Part shown: positions 26,915-35,094 of the stretch, piece after piece | How positions within the stretch are numbered: the first letter of the stretch is position 1 | Layout: the number at the start of each line of letters is the position of its first letter | The notes under the pieces: model-generated | Databases searched by the model: none | The model's input: the letters and a program-made list of their open reading frames with translations, nothing else | What the model was told of the DNA's origin: nothing | NCBI GenBank assembly: GCA_964511385.1 | Contig: CAZEFE010000007.1 | Coordinates: 124,001-188,000 of the forward strand | Origin: CAILHX01 sp964511385 | GTDB lineage: Bacteria > Pseudomonadota > Gammaproteobacteria > Burkholderiales > Methylophilaceae | Direction: 5' to 3' | DNA: 64,000 bases | Translations under genes and position numbers: made by a program

Positions 26915-27115
26915 TTACATGCCGTATTTCTGGCGGAATTTCTCGACGCGACCCGCGGTGTCCACAATCTTTTGCTTGCCGGTGTAGAACGGATGGCAGA
27001 GGGAACACACTTCAATGTTCAGGTCGCGGCCAGCGGTGGAGCGGGTCTTGAACTTGTTGCCGCAGCTGCAGGCAACATTGATTTCTTCATAATTAGGATG
27101 AGTATCTGGTTTCAT
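26915..27115 (-). CDS. rpmE: 50S ribosomal protein L31
   Basis: A 66-residue ribosomal protein of the zinc-binding type: Cys16, Cys18, Cys37 and Cys40 (ACSCG and VCSLC) match the C+ form. The start at 27115 (MKPDTHPNY) is chosen because the ATG follows an AAGGA ribosome-binding site and fits the family N-terminus; the in-frame extension to 27217 is not family-like. A terminator follows directly. Zinc-replete growth would favour this form over the zinc-free paralogue. Confidence 0.97.
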   Translation of the reverse strand: MKPDTHPNYEEINVACSCGNKFKTRSTAGRDLNIEVCSLCHPFYTGKQKIVDTAGRVEKFRQKYGM

Positions 27116-27222
27116 TCTATTGTCCTTACGCGACTGTACCGGATAACGCCAGCGAAAAAATGCGCCAGCGTTAAAAATTAAACGGGGGATTATCCGGGAA
27201 TTTTTACTTTTATGCAAACAAA

Positions 27223-28104
27223 TCAGGATGGGGTTTCTTCTGTGGCGGGTGTTGCAGGCAGGGTATCCTGGGCAATCAACTTGTATTTGCTGGATTTAAT
27301 GCCGGAAATGCCCAGATATAAAAGAACTGGAACCGAGGTGTTGCCTTTGATGCCCTTGTCTTGGTCCGTGGGGTCGGGCAGATAGTCGACGGGTTTGAAC
27401 GTGCGGTCCGCAACCGGCACATTGAAATCATCGGTGAGGGTAAGGTGTAGCAAAGGGTAGGCAAGTACATGCGATGCGCGGTTATGCAGCGTGCTTTCCA
27501 GTATCAGCACGTCCGCGTAATCGGGATGGCTGCGCAGGCGGTAGTCTTCGATAGCGATCAGTTTTGCCTGGCTAGGCATCGGTACGCTGCAGGAAAATGC
27601 TTTGCATAGTCCGGACAGGGCAGGGTATAGCGATGGCGCTTGGCTGATGATTTGGGTCTTGAAAAACAGCGAGGTCTGCACCAATGCAAGCAGTAGCAGC
27701 ACCATCGTCGCTGACAGCGGCTTGAGAAAGGACGGCCAGGAAAAACGTTTTTTCTGGAACAGCATTTCGGGAATATCCGCGGCTGGAGATTCCGTGCTGT
27801 TGGCGGCGACGTGTGCTGGGGGTTCACGATGCACGGCTGCGTCAGGTGGTGGTTTATCTGTGCTCGCTTGGGGCGGAATCGCGTCGGCGACGGTTGCGAC
27901 GGGCGCATCGGCCTCCGCGAGCGCGGGCGCCGTTGCTTCCCAGTGCGCGGTGTCAGCGGCGCTGACTATCGGCGACATGTGCTCGAGCGCGTTGAATACA
28001 TGCTGGCAAACGCTGCATCGGCCTTCCCCGCCGTGTGCCGCGAGTGCTGTGGGTTGGATTTTGAACATGGTGCCGCAAGACGGGCACGTGGTCACCATGC
28101 TCAT
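27223..28104 (-). CDS. Zinc-ribbon and DUF3426 domain membrane protein
   Basis: A 293-residue protein with an N-terminal MJ0042-type zinc ribbon (CPSCGTMFKI at residues 8-17 and CSVCQHVF near residue 31), an acidic/Ala-Pro linker, one membrane segment at about residues 130-150, and a C-terminal DUF3426 domain. Proteins of this kind commonly follow prmA in betaproteobacteria; their function is unknown. Its start overlaps the prmA stop by 4 bp. Confidence 0.9.
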   Translation of the reverse strand: MSMVTTCPSCGTMFKIQPTALAAHGGEGRCSVCQHVFNALEHMSPIVSAADTAHWEATAPALAEADAPVATVADAIPPQASTDKPPPDAAVHREPPAHVAANSTESPAADIPEMLFQKKRFSWPSFLKPLSATMVLLLLALVQTSLFFKTQIISQAPSLYPALSGLCKAFSCSVPMPSQAKLIAIEDYRLRSHPDYADVLILESTLHNRASHVLAYPLLHLTLTDDFNVPVADRTFKPVDYLPDPTDQDKGIKGNTSVPVLLYLGISGIKSSKYKLIAQDTLPATPATEETPS

Positions 28105-28991
28105 CGTTTGGTGCCGGAGAGCAGCGTCCAGTTATCCATGAATACTGGATCGTTCATGGTGAACCACTCGGCATAAATGGCCGATACTTCTTCTGCCTGT
28201 TCCGCCAGGATGCCGGACAGCGCAATTTGTCCGCCGCTACGGCAGGCATGTGCCAGTGCCGGAGCCAGCAGTTTGAGCGGGATCGACAGGATGTTGGCCA
28301 CCACAATGTCGGCGGAAACGTCCGGGATGGCGTCGGCGAGGCAAAAGTCGGCTTCGACCTGGTTTTGCTCGGCATTGCTGTGGCTGGAAATAATCGCCTG
28401 CGGGTCTATGTCCACCCCCAGCACTTTCCCTGCGCCGAGTTTTTTGGCAGCGATGGCGAGAATGCCCGAGCCGCAACCGTAATCGCACACCGTCTCATTG
28501 CCATGGATGTGCTCCGTCAGCCATGCCAGGCAAAGGTGGGTGGTGGGGTGGCTGCCCGTGCCAAATGCCAGGCCGGGGTCGAGGATGATGTTGATGGCGT
28601 CCGGCTGGGGTGCCTGATGCCAGGTGGGCACGATCCACAGCCTGTCCTTGACGTTGATCGGCTCAAATTGCGACTGCGTGGCCCTGACCCAGTCCTGTTC
28701 CGGGACGTCTTCCTGGGTGAAACGCGGATTGGTGATGTTGGCTGCTGTTGCTGCTTGCGCTACCACCGCTGAAATGTCAGTGGTTTCATCGAACAATGCG
28801 CTGACAATGTTGCGCCGCCAGACGCCGGGCTCAGTCGGCATTCCCGGTTCGCCGAAAATCGGCAACTCGTCCGGCGTTTCGGCATCAGCATCCTCGATGC
28901 CGACGGACAAGGCGCCCAGTTCCATCAGCGCATCGCTGAGCGCTTCGGCGGATGGGGCGTCAGCCTCGATCTTGAGTGACTGCCACGCCAT
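28101..28991 (-). CDS. prmA: Ribosomal protein L11 methyltransferase
   Basis: A 296-residue SAM-dependent enzyme that trimethylates ribosomal protein L11. The SAM motif is VCDYGCGSGILAIAAKKLG (about residues 168-186) with GVDIDPQAI as the following acidic strand, and VVANILSIPLKLLAPAL carries the NxxPL-type motif in variant form. Its start overlaps the accC stop by one base (TAATG), indicating coupled translation in the aroQ-accB-accC-prmA order. Confidence 0.97.
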   Translation of the reverse strand: MAWQSLKIEADAPSAEALSDALMELGALSVGIEDADAETPDELPIFGEPGMPTEPGVWRRNIVSALFDETTDISAVVAQAATAANITNPRFTQEDVPEQDWVRATQSQFEPINVKDRLWIVPTWHQAPQPDAINIILDPGLAFGTGSHPTTHLCLAWLTEHIHGNETVCDYGCGSGILAIAAKKLGAGKVLGVDIDPQAIISSHSNAEQNQVEADFCLADAIPDVSADIVVANILSIPLKLLAPALAHACRSGGQIALSGILAEQAEEVSAIYAEWFTMNDPVFMDNWTLLSGTKR

Positions 28992-30340
28992 TACTTGCTT
29001 TCCAGGCCGAGCTTGTGCTCCAGGTAGTGGATGCTGGTGCCACCTTTCTGGAAAGCCGCATCGTTCATCAGTTCACTGTGCAGCGCGGTGTTGGTTTTAA
29101 TGCCTTCCACCACCATTTCCGACAGGGCGATGCGCATCCTGGCAATCGCCTGTTCGCGGGTGTCGCCATAAGCGATCAACTTGCCGATCATCGAGTCGTA
29201 GTGCGGCGGCACGGTGTAGCCGTGGTAGACATGGGTGTCCACACGGATGCCGGGGCCTCCCGGCATATGGAAGCTGGTGAGGCGGCCGGGTGACGGCACA
29301 AAGGTATGCGGGTCTTCCGCATTGATGCGGCATTCGATGGCGTGGCCGTGCTGTTTGATGTCTTTCTGCGTAAACGGCAGCTTCTCGCCGGCGGCGACGA
29401 GGATCTGCGCCTGCACGATGTCGATGCCGCTGGTGAGTTCGGTCACCGGGTGTTCGACCTGTACGCGCGTGTTCATTTCGATGAAATAGAACTCGTCATT
29501 TTCGTACAGGAACTCGAACGTGCCGGCGCCGCGGTAATTGATGGTGCGGCAGGCCTCGGCGCAGCGCTCGCCGACAGCGGCGATCAGCTTGCGGGCGACG
29601 CCCGGCGCGGGAGCTTCTTCGATCACCTTCTGGTGGCGGCGCTGCATCGAGCAGTCGCGCTCGCCCAGGTAAACAGCGTTGCCATGCTCGTCCGCCATCA
29701 CCTGGATTTCGATGTGGCGCGGCTGGGTGAGGAATTTTTCCATGTACACCATGGGGTTGCCGAACGCCGCCTGGGCTTCGGCCTTGGTCATTTCCACCGA
29801 GGACAGCAGCGCGGCTTCGGTATGCACCACGCGCATGCCGCGCCCGCCGCCGCCGCCGGCTGCCTTGATGATGACGGGGAAGCCAACCTCCCGGCCCATG
29901 CGCAGGATTTCATCGGGGTCGTCGGGCAGTGCGCCGTCAGAGCCCGGCACGCAAGGTACGCCAGCCTTCTTCATGGCATCCTTGGCGCTGACCTTGTCCC
30001 CCATCAGGCGGATGGTCTCGGCGCGCGGGCCGATGAAGACGAAACCGCTCTGCTCCACGCGCTCGGCAAAATCGGCGTTTTCCGACAGAAAACCGTAGCC
30101 GGGGTGAATGGCTTCCGCATCGGTGACTTCGGCCGCGCTGATGACGGCCGGGATGTTCAGGTAAGACTTGGCCGAAGGCGCCGGGCCGATACATACCGAC
30201 TCGTCGGCCAGCTTGACGTACTTGGCTTCGCGGTCGGCCTCGGAATGGACGCAGACGGTTTTGATGCCAAGTTCGCGGCAAGCGCGCTGGACGCGGAGGG
30301 CAATTTCGCCGCGATTGGCGATGAGGATTTTTTCAAACAT
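28991..30340 (-). CDS. accC: Acetyl-CoA carboxylase, biotin carboxylase subunit
   Basis: A 449-residue ATP-grasp enzyme that carboxylates biotin on AccB in the first step of fatty acid synthesis. The glycine-rich ATP loop KAAGGGGGRGMR (about residues 159-170), YMEKFLTQPRHIEIQV, the metal ligands in EFLYENDEFYFIEMN and the catalytic RVQVEHPVTE segment are all present. Length is standard. It lies 14 bp after accB. Confidence 0.98.
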   Translation of the reverse strand: MFEKILIANRGEIALRVQRACRELGIKTVCVHSEADREAKYVKLADESVCIGPAPSAKSYLNIPAVISAAEVTDAEAIHPGYGFLSENADFAERVEQSGFVFIGPRAETIRLMGDKVSAKDAMKKAGVPCVPGSDGALPDDPDEILRMGREVGFPVIIKAAGGGGGRGMRVVHTEAALLSSVEMTKAEAQAAFGNPMVYMEKFLTQPRHIEIQVMADEHGNAVYLGERDCSMQRRHQKVIEEAPAPGVARKLIAAVGERCAEACRTINYRGAGTFEFLYENDEFYFIEMNTRVQVEHPVTELTSGIDIVQAQILVAAGEKLPFTQKDIKQHGHAIECRINAEDPHTFVPSPGRLTSFHMPGGPGIRVDTHVYHGYTVPPHYDSMIGKLIAYGDTREQAIARMRIALSEMVVEGIKTNTALHSELMNDAAFQKGGTSIHYLEHKLGLESK

Positions 30341-30354
30341 GGGAAATCCTCTGG

Positions 30355-30816
30355 TTAGCCAATGATAAAGAGCGGCTCACCGTATTCAACCGGATGCCCG
30401 TTTTCGACCAGGATGGCCTTAATCACGCCGCTCTGGTCGGCTTCAATTTCATTCAGCAACTTCATCGCTTCGATGATGCAGATGGTATCGCCCGCAGCCA
30501 CGGTGCTGCCGACTTCGACAAACGGCTTGGCATCGGGGGATGGCGAGCGGTAGAACGTGCCGACCATGGGCGATTTGACCGTGTGCCCTTCAACCACGGG
30601 CGGGGCGGCTGCTTCTGCCGGGGCAGCGGCAGCAGGGGCCGCAGTCGGCGCTTGCTGCGGGTACTGCGGCGGGAAATAAGATGGGGCGAACTGCATGGGC
30701 TGGCCCTGCAGTTGGCGACTGATCCGTACTTTCTCCTCGCCCTCGGTCAGTTCAAGTTCGGCAATGCCGGATTCTTCTACCAGGTCGATCAGCTTTTTGA
30801 GTTTTCTAAGATCCAT
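30355..30816 (-). CDS. accB: Acetyl-CoA carboxylase, biotin carboxyl carrier protein
   Basis: A 153-residue carrier. The N-terminal helix region (MDLRKLKKLIDLVEESG) and an Ala/Pro-rich linker (about residues 45-75) precede the biotinyl domain. Biotin attaches to Lys119 in IIEAMKLLNEIEA, where the usual second methionine-rich pair is Leu-Leu. It is followed by accC after 14 bp. Confidence 0.98.
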   Translation of the reverse strand: MDLRKLKKLIDLVEESGIAELELTEGEEKVRISRQLQGQPMQFAPSYFPPQYPQQAPTAAPAAAAPAEAAAPPVVEGHTVKSPMVGTFYRSPSPDAKPFVEVGSTVAAGDTICIIEAMKLLNEIEADQSGVIKAILVENGHPVEYGEPLFIIG

Positions 30817-30852
30817 CGTGCGTGGTCCTTGTTGGAATAAGGTGGGTTTGAG

Positions 30853-31311
30853 TTAGTTTTGCTGGATATGCCGCAGGGCATAATCCAGCGCGTATTCATA
30901 ACCTGCTGCGCCCAGGCCACTCACTACACCGATCGCCAGATCGGAGAAGTAGGAGTGTTGCCGGAAGGCCTCGCGGGCATGAACGTTGGAAAGGTGAACT
31001 TCGATAAAAGGTGTCTTGACCGCCGCCAACGCGTCGCGCAGGGCAATCGATGTATGGGTGAAGGCGGCTGGATTGATAATAATGAAATGGACCGGATGCT
31101 GGAACAGGGCGTGGAGTTTTGCCACCAGATCGGCTTCGGCATTGCTCTGGAAGCTCTCCAGCGAGGCTCCGGCGGCATCGGCTTTGGCGGAAAGGCGCTG
31201 GTTGATCTGCGCCAGGGTGTCGCCGCCATAATGCTCCGGTTCTCTGACACCCAGCAGGTTCAGATTCGGGCCATGCAATACAAGAATTTTGGTTCCGGGT
31301 TTGGTCGTCAT
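30853..31311 (-). CDS. aroQ: Type II 3-dehydroquinate dehydratase
   Basis: A 152-residue shikimate-pathway enzyme converting 3-dehydroquinate to 3-dehydroshikimate. Family motifs include LHGPNLNLLGVREPEHYG with the catalytic Arg/Tyr loop, FQSNAEADLV, and IINPAAFTHTSIALRDAL. It is the first gene of the aroQ-accB-accC cluster, a common betaproteobacterial order, and lies behind a 142-bp region that contains a palindromic element. Confidence 0.97.
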   Translation of the reverse strand: MTTKPGTKILVLHGPNLNLLGVREPEHYGGDTLAQINQRLSAKADAAGASLESFQSNAEADLVAKLHALFQHPVHFIIINPAAFTHTSIALRDALAAVKTPFIEVHLSNVHAREAFRQHSYFSDLAIGVVSGLGAAGYEYALDYALRHIQQN

Positions 31312-31388
31312 TGAGCGAGATTTTGCGCCGGCAATGGAGTTTTAACTGGAAACAAGTTTGCCGCAATTGCACTGCTTTTGTCTAGCAC

Positions 31389-31419
31389 AATTGACGAAAT
31401 TGACAGAAATTGTCAATTT
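31389..31419. promoter_or_regulatory. Palindromic element upstream of aroQ-accBC
   Basis: AAATTGACA (31397-31405) and TGTCAATTT (31411-31419) form a perfect 9-bp inverted repeat with a 5-bp centre, and another AATTGAC half-site begins at 31389. It lies 78-108 bp upstream of aroQ. It is AT-rich and has no T run, so an operator is more likely than a terminator. The binding protein is unknown. Confidence 0.45.
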
Positions 31420-31453
31420 TTCAGTGCATTAGCGAAAGTTGTTAACACGCTCA

Positions 31454-31966
31454 TTACAGTAAGGGCGTAACTACCTTTTCCAGCGTTGAATTCTCGACTT
31501 TTCCAAACGCGATGTGGGCGATTTTTCCATGTTTATCAAGCACAACGGTAAACGGCAGGATGCTGCGGTTGTTGCCAAGAGCCTCGGCTAGCGCCATGGC
31601 TTGGATGTCTGCAGCCAGCAGCGGATATTCCACGTGAACTTGTGCGGAAAATTTTTTCAACGTATCCACATCTTCGGCGGAGATGCCAACAAGTTGCATG
31701 CCTTTTGTCGAGTATTGCTGATGCAACTGATTGAGTGCCGGCATTTCCTCAAGACAGGGCGGACACCAACTGGCCCAGAAGTTGACGACCAGTACCTTGC
31801 CGCGCCATTGCTCCAGTGGCTGCGGTGTGCCGGAGGCGTCAACAAAACTGCTGGCATACAGCGCTTCGGTAGCAGGCGCCTGCTTGTCCACTGTTGCATA
31901 CCAGAATACCAGCGCCGCCAGCAGGATTGCGGCGCTGGCAATCAGCACTCCACGGGTTCCGGGCAT
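31454..31966 (-). CDS. TlpA-family thiol:disulfide oxidoreductase
   Basis: A 170-residue membrane-anchored thioredoxin-fold protein. An N-terminal signal anchor (about residues 7-25) places the domain in the periplasm, and the active site is WASWCPPCLEEMPAL (CPPC at about residues 72-75). Such proteins reduce cytochrome c or copper-site cysteines. The gene overlaps the end of dsbD by 25 bp, and DsbD is the likely electron donor. Confidence 0.93.
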   Translation of the reverse strand: MPGTRGVLIASAAILLAALVFWYATVDKQAPATEALYASSFVDASGTPQPLEQWRGKVLVVNFWASWCPPCLEEMPALNQLHQQYSTKGMQLVGISAEDVDTLKKFSAQVHVEYPLLAADIQAMALAEALGNNRSILPFTVVLDKHGKIAHIAFGKVENSTLEKVVTPLL

Positions 31967-33804
31967 GTGCCGTCCTTGCTGGAAAATACATTGTTCAATG
32001 AAACCAGGAACGGGTCGGCCGCCTGGTAACCGACGATTCTTGCCGGAAGTTCCTGTCCTTTGCGGTCAAAAAACACGATGCCGGGCGGGCCGTACAGTCC
32101 GAAGCGGGTGAGCAGCGCGTGGTCGTCAGCCGTGTTGTTGGTGACGTCGGCCTGCAGCAGCAGCACCTGGCTGAGTACTTTTTGTACGCGCGGGTCGGTG
32201 AAGGTGGTCTGCTCGTATTCCTTGCAACTGACGCACCAGTCCGCATAAAAATCCAGCATGACCAGGCGCGGGGTTTTTGCGCGCGATTCGGCCTGGGTGG
32301 CGGCTTCGAGTTCGGCCAGGTTTTTGATCGGTTTGAATGGCAGTGCTGGTGTGTGCTGCGTCGATGCCCCGCGTAGACCTGCCAGCGGCTGCAGCGGGTC
32401 GCGACTGCCGGCTAGCGCCCCGATAAGCAAAGCGGCGCCTGCCAGCAGGGCAATGACGCCGATCACTTTGCCCAATCGCCGGGCATTGCCCGCGTGGGGC
32501 GGCAGGCTGTCCAGCGCCGACAGGAAAATGGCAACGCCGATGAGCAACGCCGCCCACAGCAGCATTTGTACCGCTGCCGGAATCACTGGGGTAATAATCC
32601 AGATCGCCATGCCCAGCATGACAATGCCGAATAAATTGCGCACGGTGTTCATCCATGCCCCGGCCTTGGGCAGCAGCGCACCGGCGGATAGCCCGAGCGC
32701 CAGCAATGGCACGCCCATCCCCATGGCCATGGCGAACAGCGCGACGCCGCCCAGCCAGACGTCATGGGTCTGGCCGATATACAGCAGCGCACCAGCCAGC
32801 GGGGCGGCAACACACGGGCTGACCAGCAGTGCGGACAGTGCACCCATGGCAAACACCCCGGCGAATTTTCCGCCTTTGATACGGTTGCTTGCCGTGGCCA
32901 CCCAGGTTTCCAGTGCACTGGGCAGGCGCAATTCATAGACCTCGAACATGGACAGTGCCAGGGCGGCAAAAACCAGTGCGCCAAAGCCCAGCGCCCATGG
33001 GTTCTGCAAGGCGTTGCTGATGAGATGGCCGGAAAGTCCTGCCGCAACTCCGGCCAGCGCATAAGCCACCGCCATGCCCAGCGTGTAGGCCAGCGACAGA
33101 TTAAAGGCGTGCGCCCGGGAAGGGTGGCTGTTTTGCCCGACGATGATTCCGGACAGGATGGGCAGCATGGGGAACACGCACGGCGTAAACGCGAGCAACA
33201 GGCCGAAACCAAAAAAGCCGACGGCGATCAACCACAACTTACCGCTGGCCAGCACCTGCTTGATCCGGTCGGATTCCTGCGGTTGTGGTGCTGCAGTGTT
33301 GCCGGTGGTCATGCCGGGCAGGCGGATGTCGAACGATTTTTTGATCGGCGCATAACACAGGCCCTTTTCGCTGCAACCTTGATATACCGCCTGCAGGGTG
33401 ATGGTTTCAGGCGGCGTGCCGGAATGCTGGAGTTTGATGCTGGCCTGGAATGGCTGGTGATAGACCTCGGTCTGGCCAAACGTCGGGTCCTGTTTGATGT
33501 CTCCCTTGGGCAAGGTCGCTGCTGCGGCTGTGCCGTCTTGTAGCTTGAACGAAATGCGGTCTTTATAAAGATAATGCCCTGGCGCCACGGTGAAATCGGC
33601 GAGCAAGGTGTCTGCACTTTGTGCCGTGATCGAAAGCTGGAATGCCTGGTCCGGCTCCAGGTAGTCGTTGTTTGGCCCGGCTTCCAGCGCGGCGGCAATC
33701 GGGTTGCTGGCGGAGGGTGGCGCCTGCTGGGCGAGCGCGACATTAATGCCAAGCAGCATGCCGGCCATGAGGATGGCCAGGCGCGTAAAAAGCGGGGAAT
33801 TCAT
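31942..33804 (-). CDS. dsbD: Thiol:disulfide interchange protein DsbD
   Basis: A 620-residue protein that moves reducing equivalents from cytoplasmic thioredoxin to the periplasm. A signal peptide is followed by the alpha domain (QGCSEKGLCYAP, cysteines near residues 144 and 150), eight membrane segments with the beta-domain cysteines (AFTPCVFPMLP and SPCVAAPLAG), and a gamma domain with DWCVSCKEYE. All three cysteine pairs are present. Its start overlaps the cutA stop by 4 bp, and a TlpA-like partner overlaps its 3' end. Confidence 0.96.
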   Translation of the reverse strand: MNSPLFTRLAILMAGMLLGINVALAQQAPPSASNPIAAALEAGPNNDYLEPDQAFQLSITAQSADTLLADFTVAPGHYLYKDRISFKLQDGTAAAATLPKGDIKQDPTFGQTEVYHQPFQASIKLQHSGTPPETITLQAVYQGCSEKGLCYAPIKKSFDIRLPGMTTGNTAAPQPQESDRIKQVLASGKLWLIAVGFFGFGLLLAFTPCVFPMLPILSGIIVGQNSHPSRAHAFNLSLAYTLGMAVAYALAGVAAGLSGHLISNALQNPWALGFGALVFAALALSMFEVYELRLPSALETWVATASNRIKGGKFAGVFAMGALSALLVSPCVAAPLAGALLYIGQTHDVWLGGVALFAMAMGMGVPLLALGLSAGALLPKAGAWMNTVRNLFGIVMLGMAIWIITPVIPAAVQMLLWAALLIGVAIFLSALDSLPPHAGNARRLGKVIGVIALLAGAALLIGALAGSRDPLQPLAGLRGASTQHTPALPFKPIKNLAELEAATQAESRAKTPRLVMLDFYADWCVSCKEYEQTTFTDPRVQKVLSQVLLLQADVTNNTADDHALLTRFGLYGPPGIVFFDRKGQELPARIVGYQAADPFLVSLNNVFSSKDGTCPEPVEC

Positions 33805-34124
33805 CGGGTTTCGGTCTCTATCCAGTGCAGATATTCGGGCAAGGCGTTGTCGATTGGGACTGAGATAATTTCAGGAAGTTCGTACGGGTGTTGCTGTCGT
33901 ATCTTTTGCTCAAGCTCGGCATAACGCGCGCTGCTGGTTTTAACCAGCAAAGGGAACTCTTCGGCGCTTTCGGTTTTGCCCTGCCAATGGTAGATTGACG
34001 TACAGGGTGCCAGCACGTTTACGCAGGCGGCAAGGCCGGCATCGATCAAATCCTGCGCCATTCTCACCGCGCCTTCACGGTTTGGGAGGGTGGTCATTAC
34101 CAATATTGCTTTCATGGAACCCAT
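33801..34124 (-). CDS. cutA: Divalent-cation tolerance protein CutA
   Basis: A 107-residue trimeric CutA1-family protein, with ILVMTTLPN, LAACVNVLAPCTSIYHWQG and HPYELPEIISVP motifs. The listed ATG at 34124 has an alternative at 34115 (MKAILVMTT) that fits the family start better. The 33801 end overlaps dsbD by 4 bp; cutA-dsbD is a familiar order. Only 3 to 12 bp separate it from the divergent fxsA start. The physiological role of CutA remains uncertain despite the copper-tolerance name. Confidence 0.93.
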   Translation of the reverse strand: MGSMKAILVMTTLPNREGAVRMAQDLIDAGLAACVNVLAPCTSIYHWQGKTESAEEFPLLVKTSSARYAELEQKIRQQHPYELPEIISVPIDNALPEYLHWIETETR

Positions 34125-34127
34125 GGC

Positions 34128-34505
34128 ATGCGTTTGCTGTTGATTTTAGTCATTTTACTTGGTTTTCCTCTGGCGGAACTGGCTGTTTTGATCTGGCTGG
34201 CCGGACAGTATGGCTGGTGGACAGCCGTCTACCTGCTGTTTGCCGCCGTTGTCGGGTGGACGCTGATCCAGGGGGAGCGCCTGGCGGCGTTCGGGCGGCT
34301 GTTTCAGGCGGTGCAGGGCGGACATTCGCCGGCCCTGTCCCTGCTGGTCAGCGCGCGACGGATGCTGGCCGGGGTGTTGTTCATCATCCCTGGCGTGATC
34401 AGTGATGTGATGGCCATCGTGATTCTGCTGATTCCCCTACCCGTTCGCCGTGCTCCACCCGCCCCGGATGACGTGATTGAAGGGGAATGGCGACGGGAGG
34501 ATTAG
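34128..34505 (+). CDS. fxsA: FxsA family membrane protein
   Basis: A 125-residue cytoplasmic-membrane protein of the FxsA family (suppressor of phage exclusion in E. coli). The sequence starts MRLLLILVILLGFPLAE, has a second membrane segment near residues 25-45 (WWTAVYLLFAAVVGW) and LLFIIPGVISDVMAIVILLIPLP at about residues 82-104 (marking only). The gene often precedes groES, but groESL is not here. It starts 3 bp from cutA on the other strand. Confidence 0.92.
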   Translation: MRLLLILVILLGFPLAELAVLIWLAGQYGWWTAVYLLFAAVVGWTLIQGERLAAFGRLFQAVQGGHSPALSLLVSARRMLAGVLFIIPGVISDVMAIVILLIPLPVRRAPPAPDDVIEGEWRRED

Positions 34506-34554
34506 CGCTCCCGTCGGAATTTGAGGGGAGTTGATTGGCAGTTATGATGCGGCG

Positions 34555-35076
34555 TCAATCTGCCCGTTTGATTCCTACTAGTTTCCAAGACAGCCAATCT
34601 CTGCGCATGACAAGCGCAATTTTGGCTTTCTCGTTCTCGTTCGGATGAATTGCAAGCTCGACCAAGGAAAGCCCGTGCCAATCCGCGGTGATTTGAGTCG
34701 TTGTTTTTTCCTTGCCGGACTGCTGATCTGTTGGCATTTTTCCATTGAGTAAAAACACCAGCGATTCGGGCGTTACCAGTGCATCAACAATGGGTGACGC
34801 CAAAGCGCCTGCCAGCAGGTGAGCTAAGCGTTGCCTCGTCGTTGTTTTGCCAGCGGTGTCTCCGGTGTCAGTTGAAATCATCAGTTTGATGCTGCTACGC
34901 AACGATGTGAAATCAACCCGTTCATTGAGTTCCTGAACGCTCCCTTTTTGTGCCGCCTCCTTGATTGAATCCAGTGCGGCAATAGGCGACCTGATGAACC
35001 AGATGGCAAGAAGCAACGCGACAAAGAGCGCCCCTCCTACGATCAGCCATGATTTTTGCTGTTGTGTTGTTGTCAT
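34555..35076 (-). CDS. DUF2939 domain-containing protein
   Basis: A 173-residue protein with one N-terminal membrane anchor (about residues 9-27) and a periplasmic DUF2939 domain recognisable from RSPIAALDSIKEAAQKGSV followed by ERVDFTSLRSSIKLMI. Function unknown. It is the last of four closely spaced minus-strand genes (18 bp after the SH3-like lipoprotein) in a block whose base composition looks lower in GC than the flanking core genes. Confidence 0.8.
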   Translation of the reverse strand: MTTTQQQKSWLIVGGALFVALLLAIWFIRSPIAALDSIKEAAQKGSVQELNERVDFTSLRSSIKLMISTDTGDTAGKTTTRQRLAHLLAGALASPIVDALVTPESLVFLLNGKMPTDQQSGKEKTTTQITADWHGLSLVELAIHPNENEKAKIALVMRRDWLSWKLVGIKRAD

Positions 35077-35094
35077 TTACGAAGTCCTTGCAGG

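Noticed and set aside
27116..27222. Repeated CGCTGGCG segments upstream of rpmE
   Set aside because: Two short direct copies around a T-rich stretch. Pairing is too weak and the order is wrong for a terminator; probably chance.
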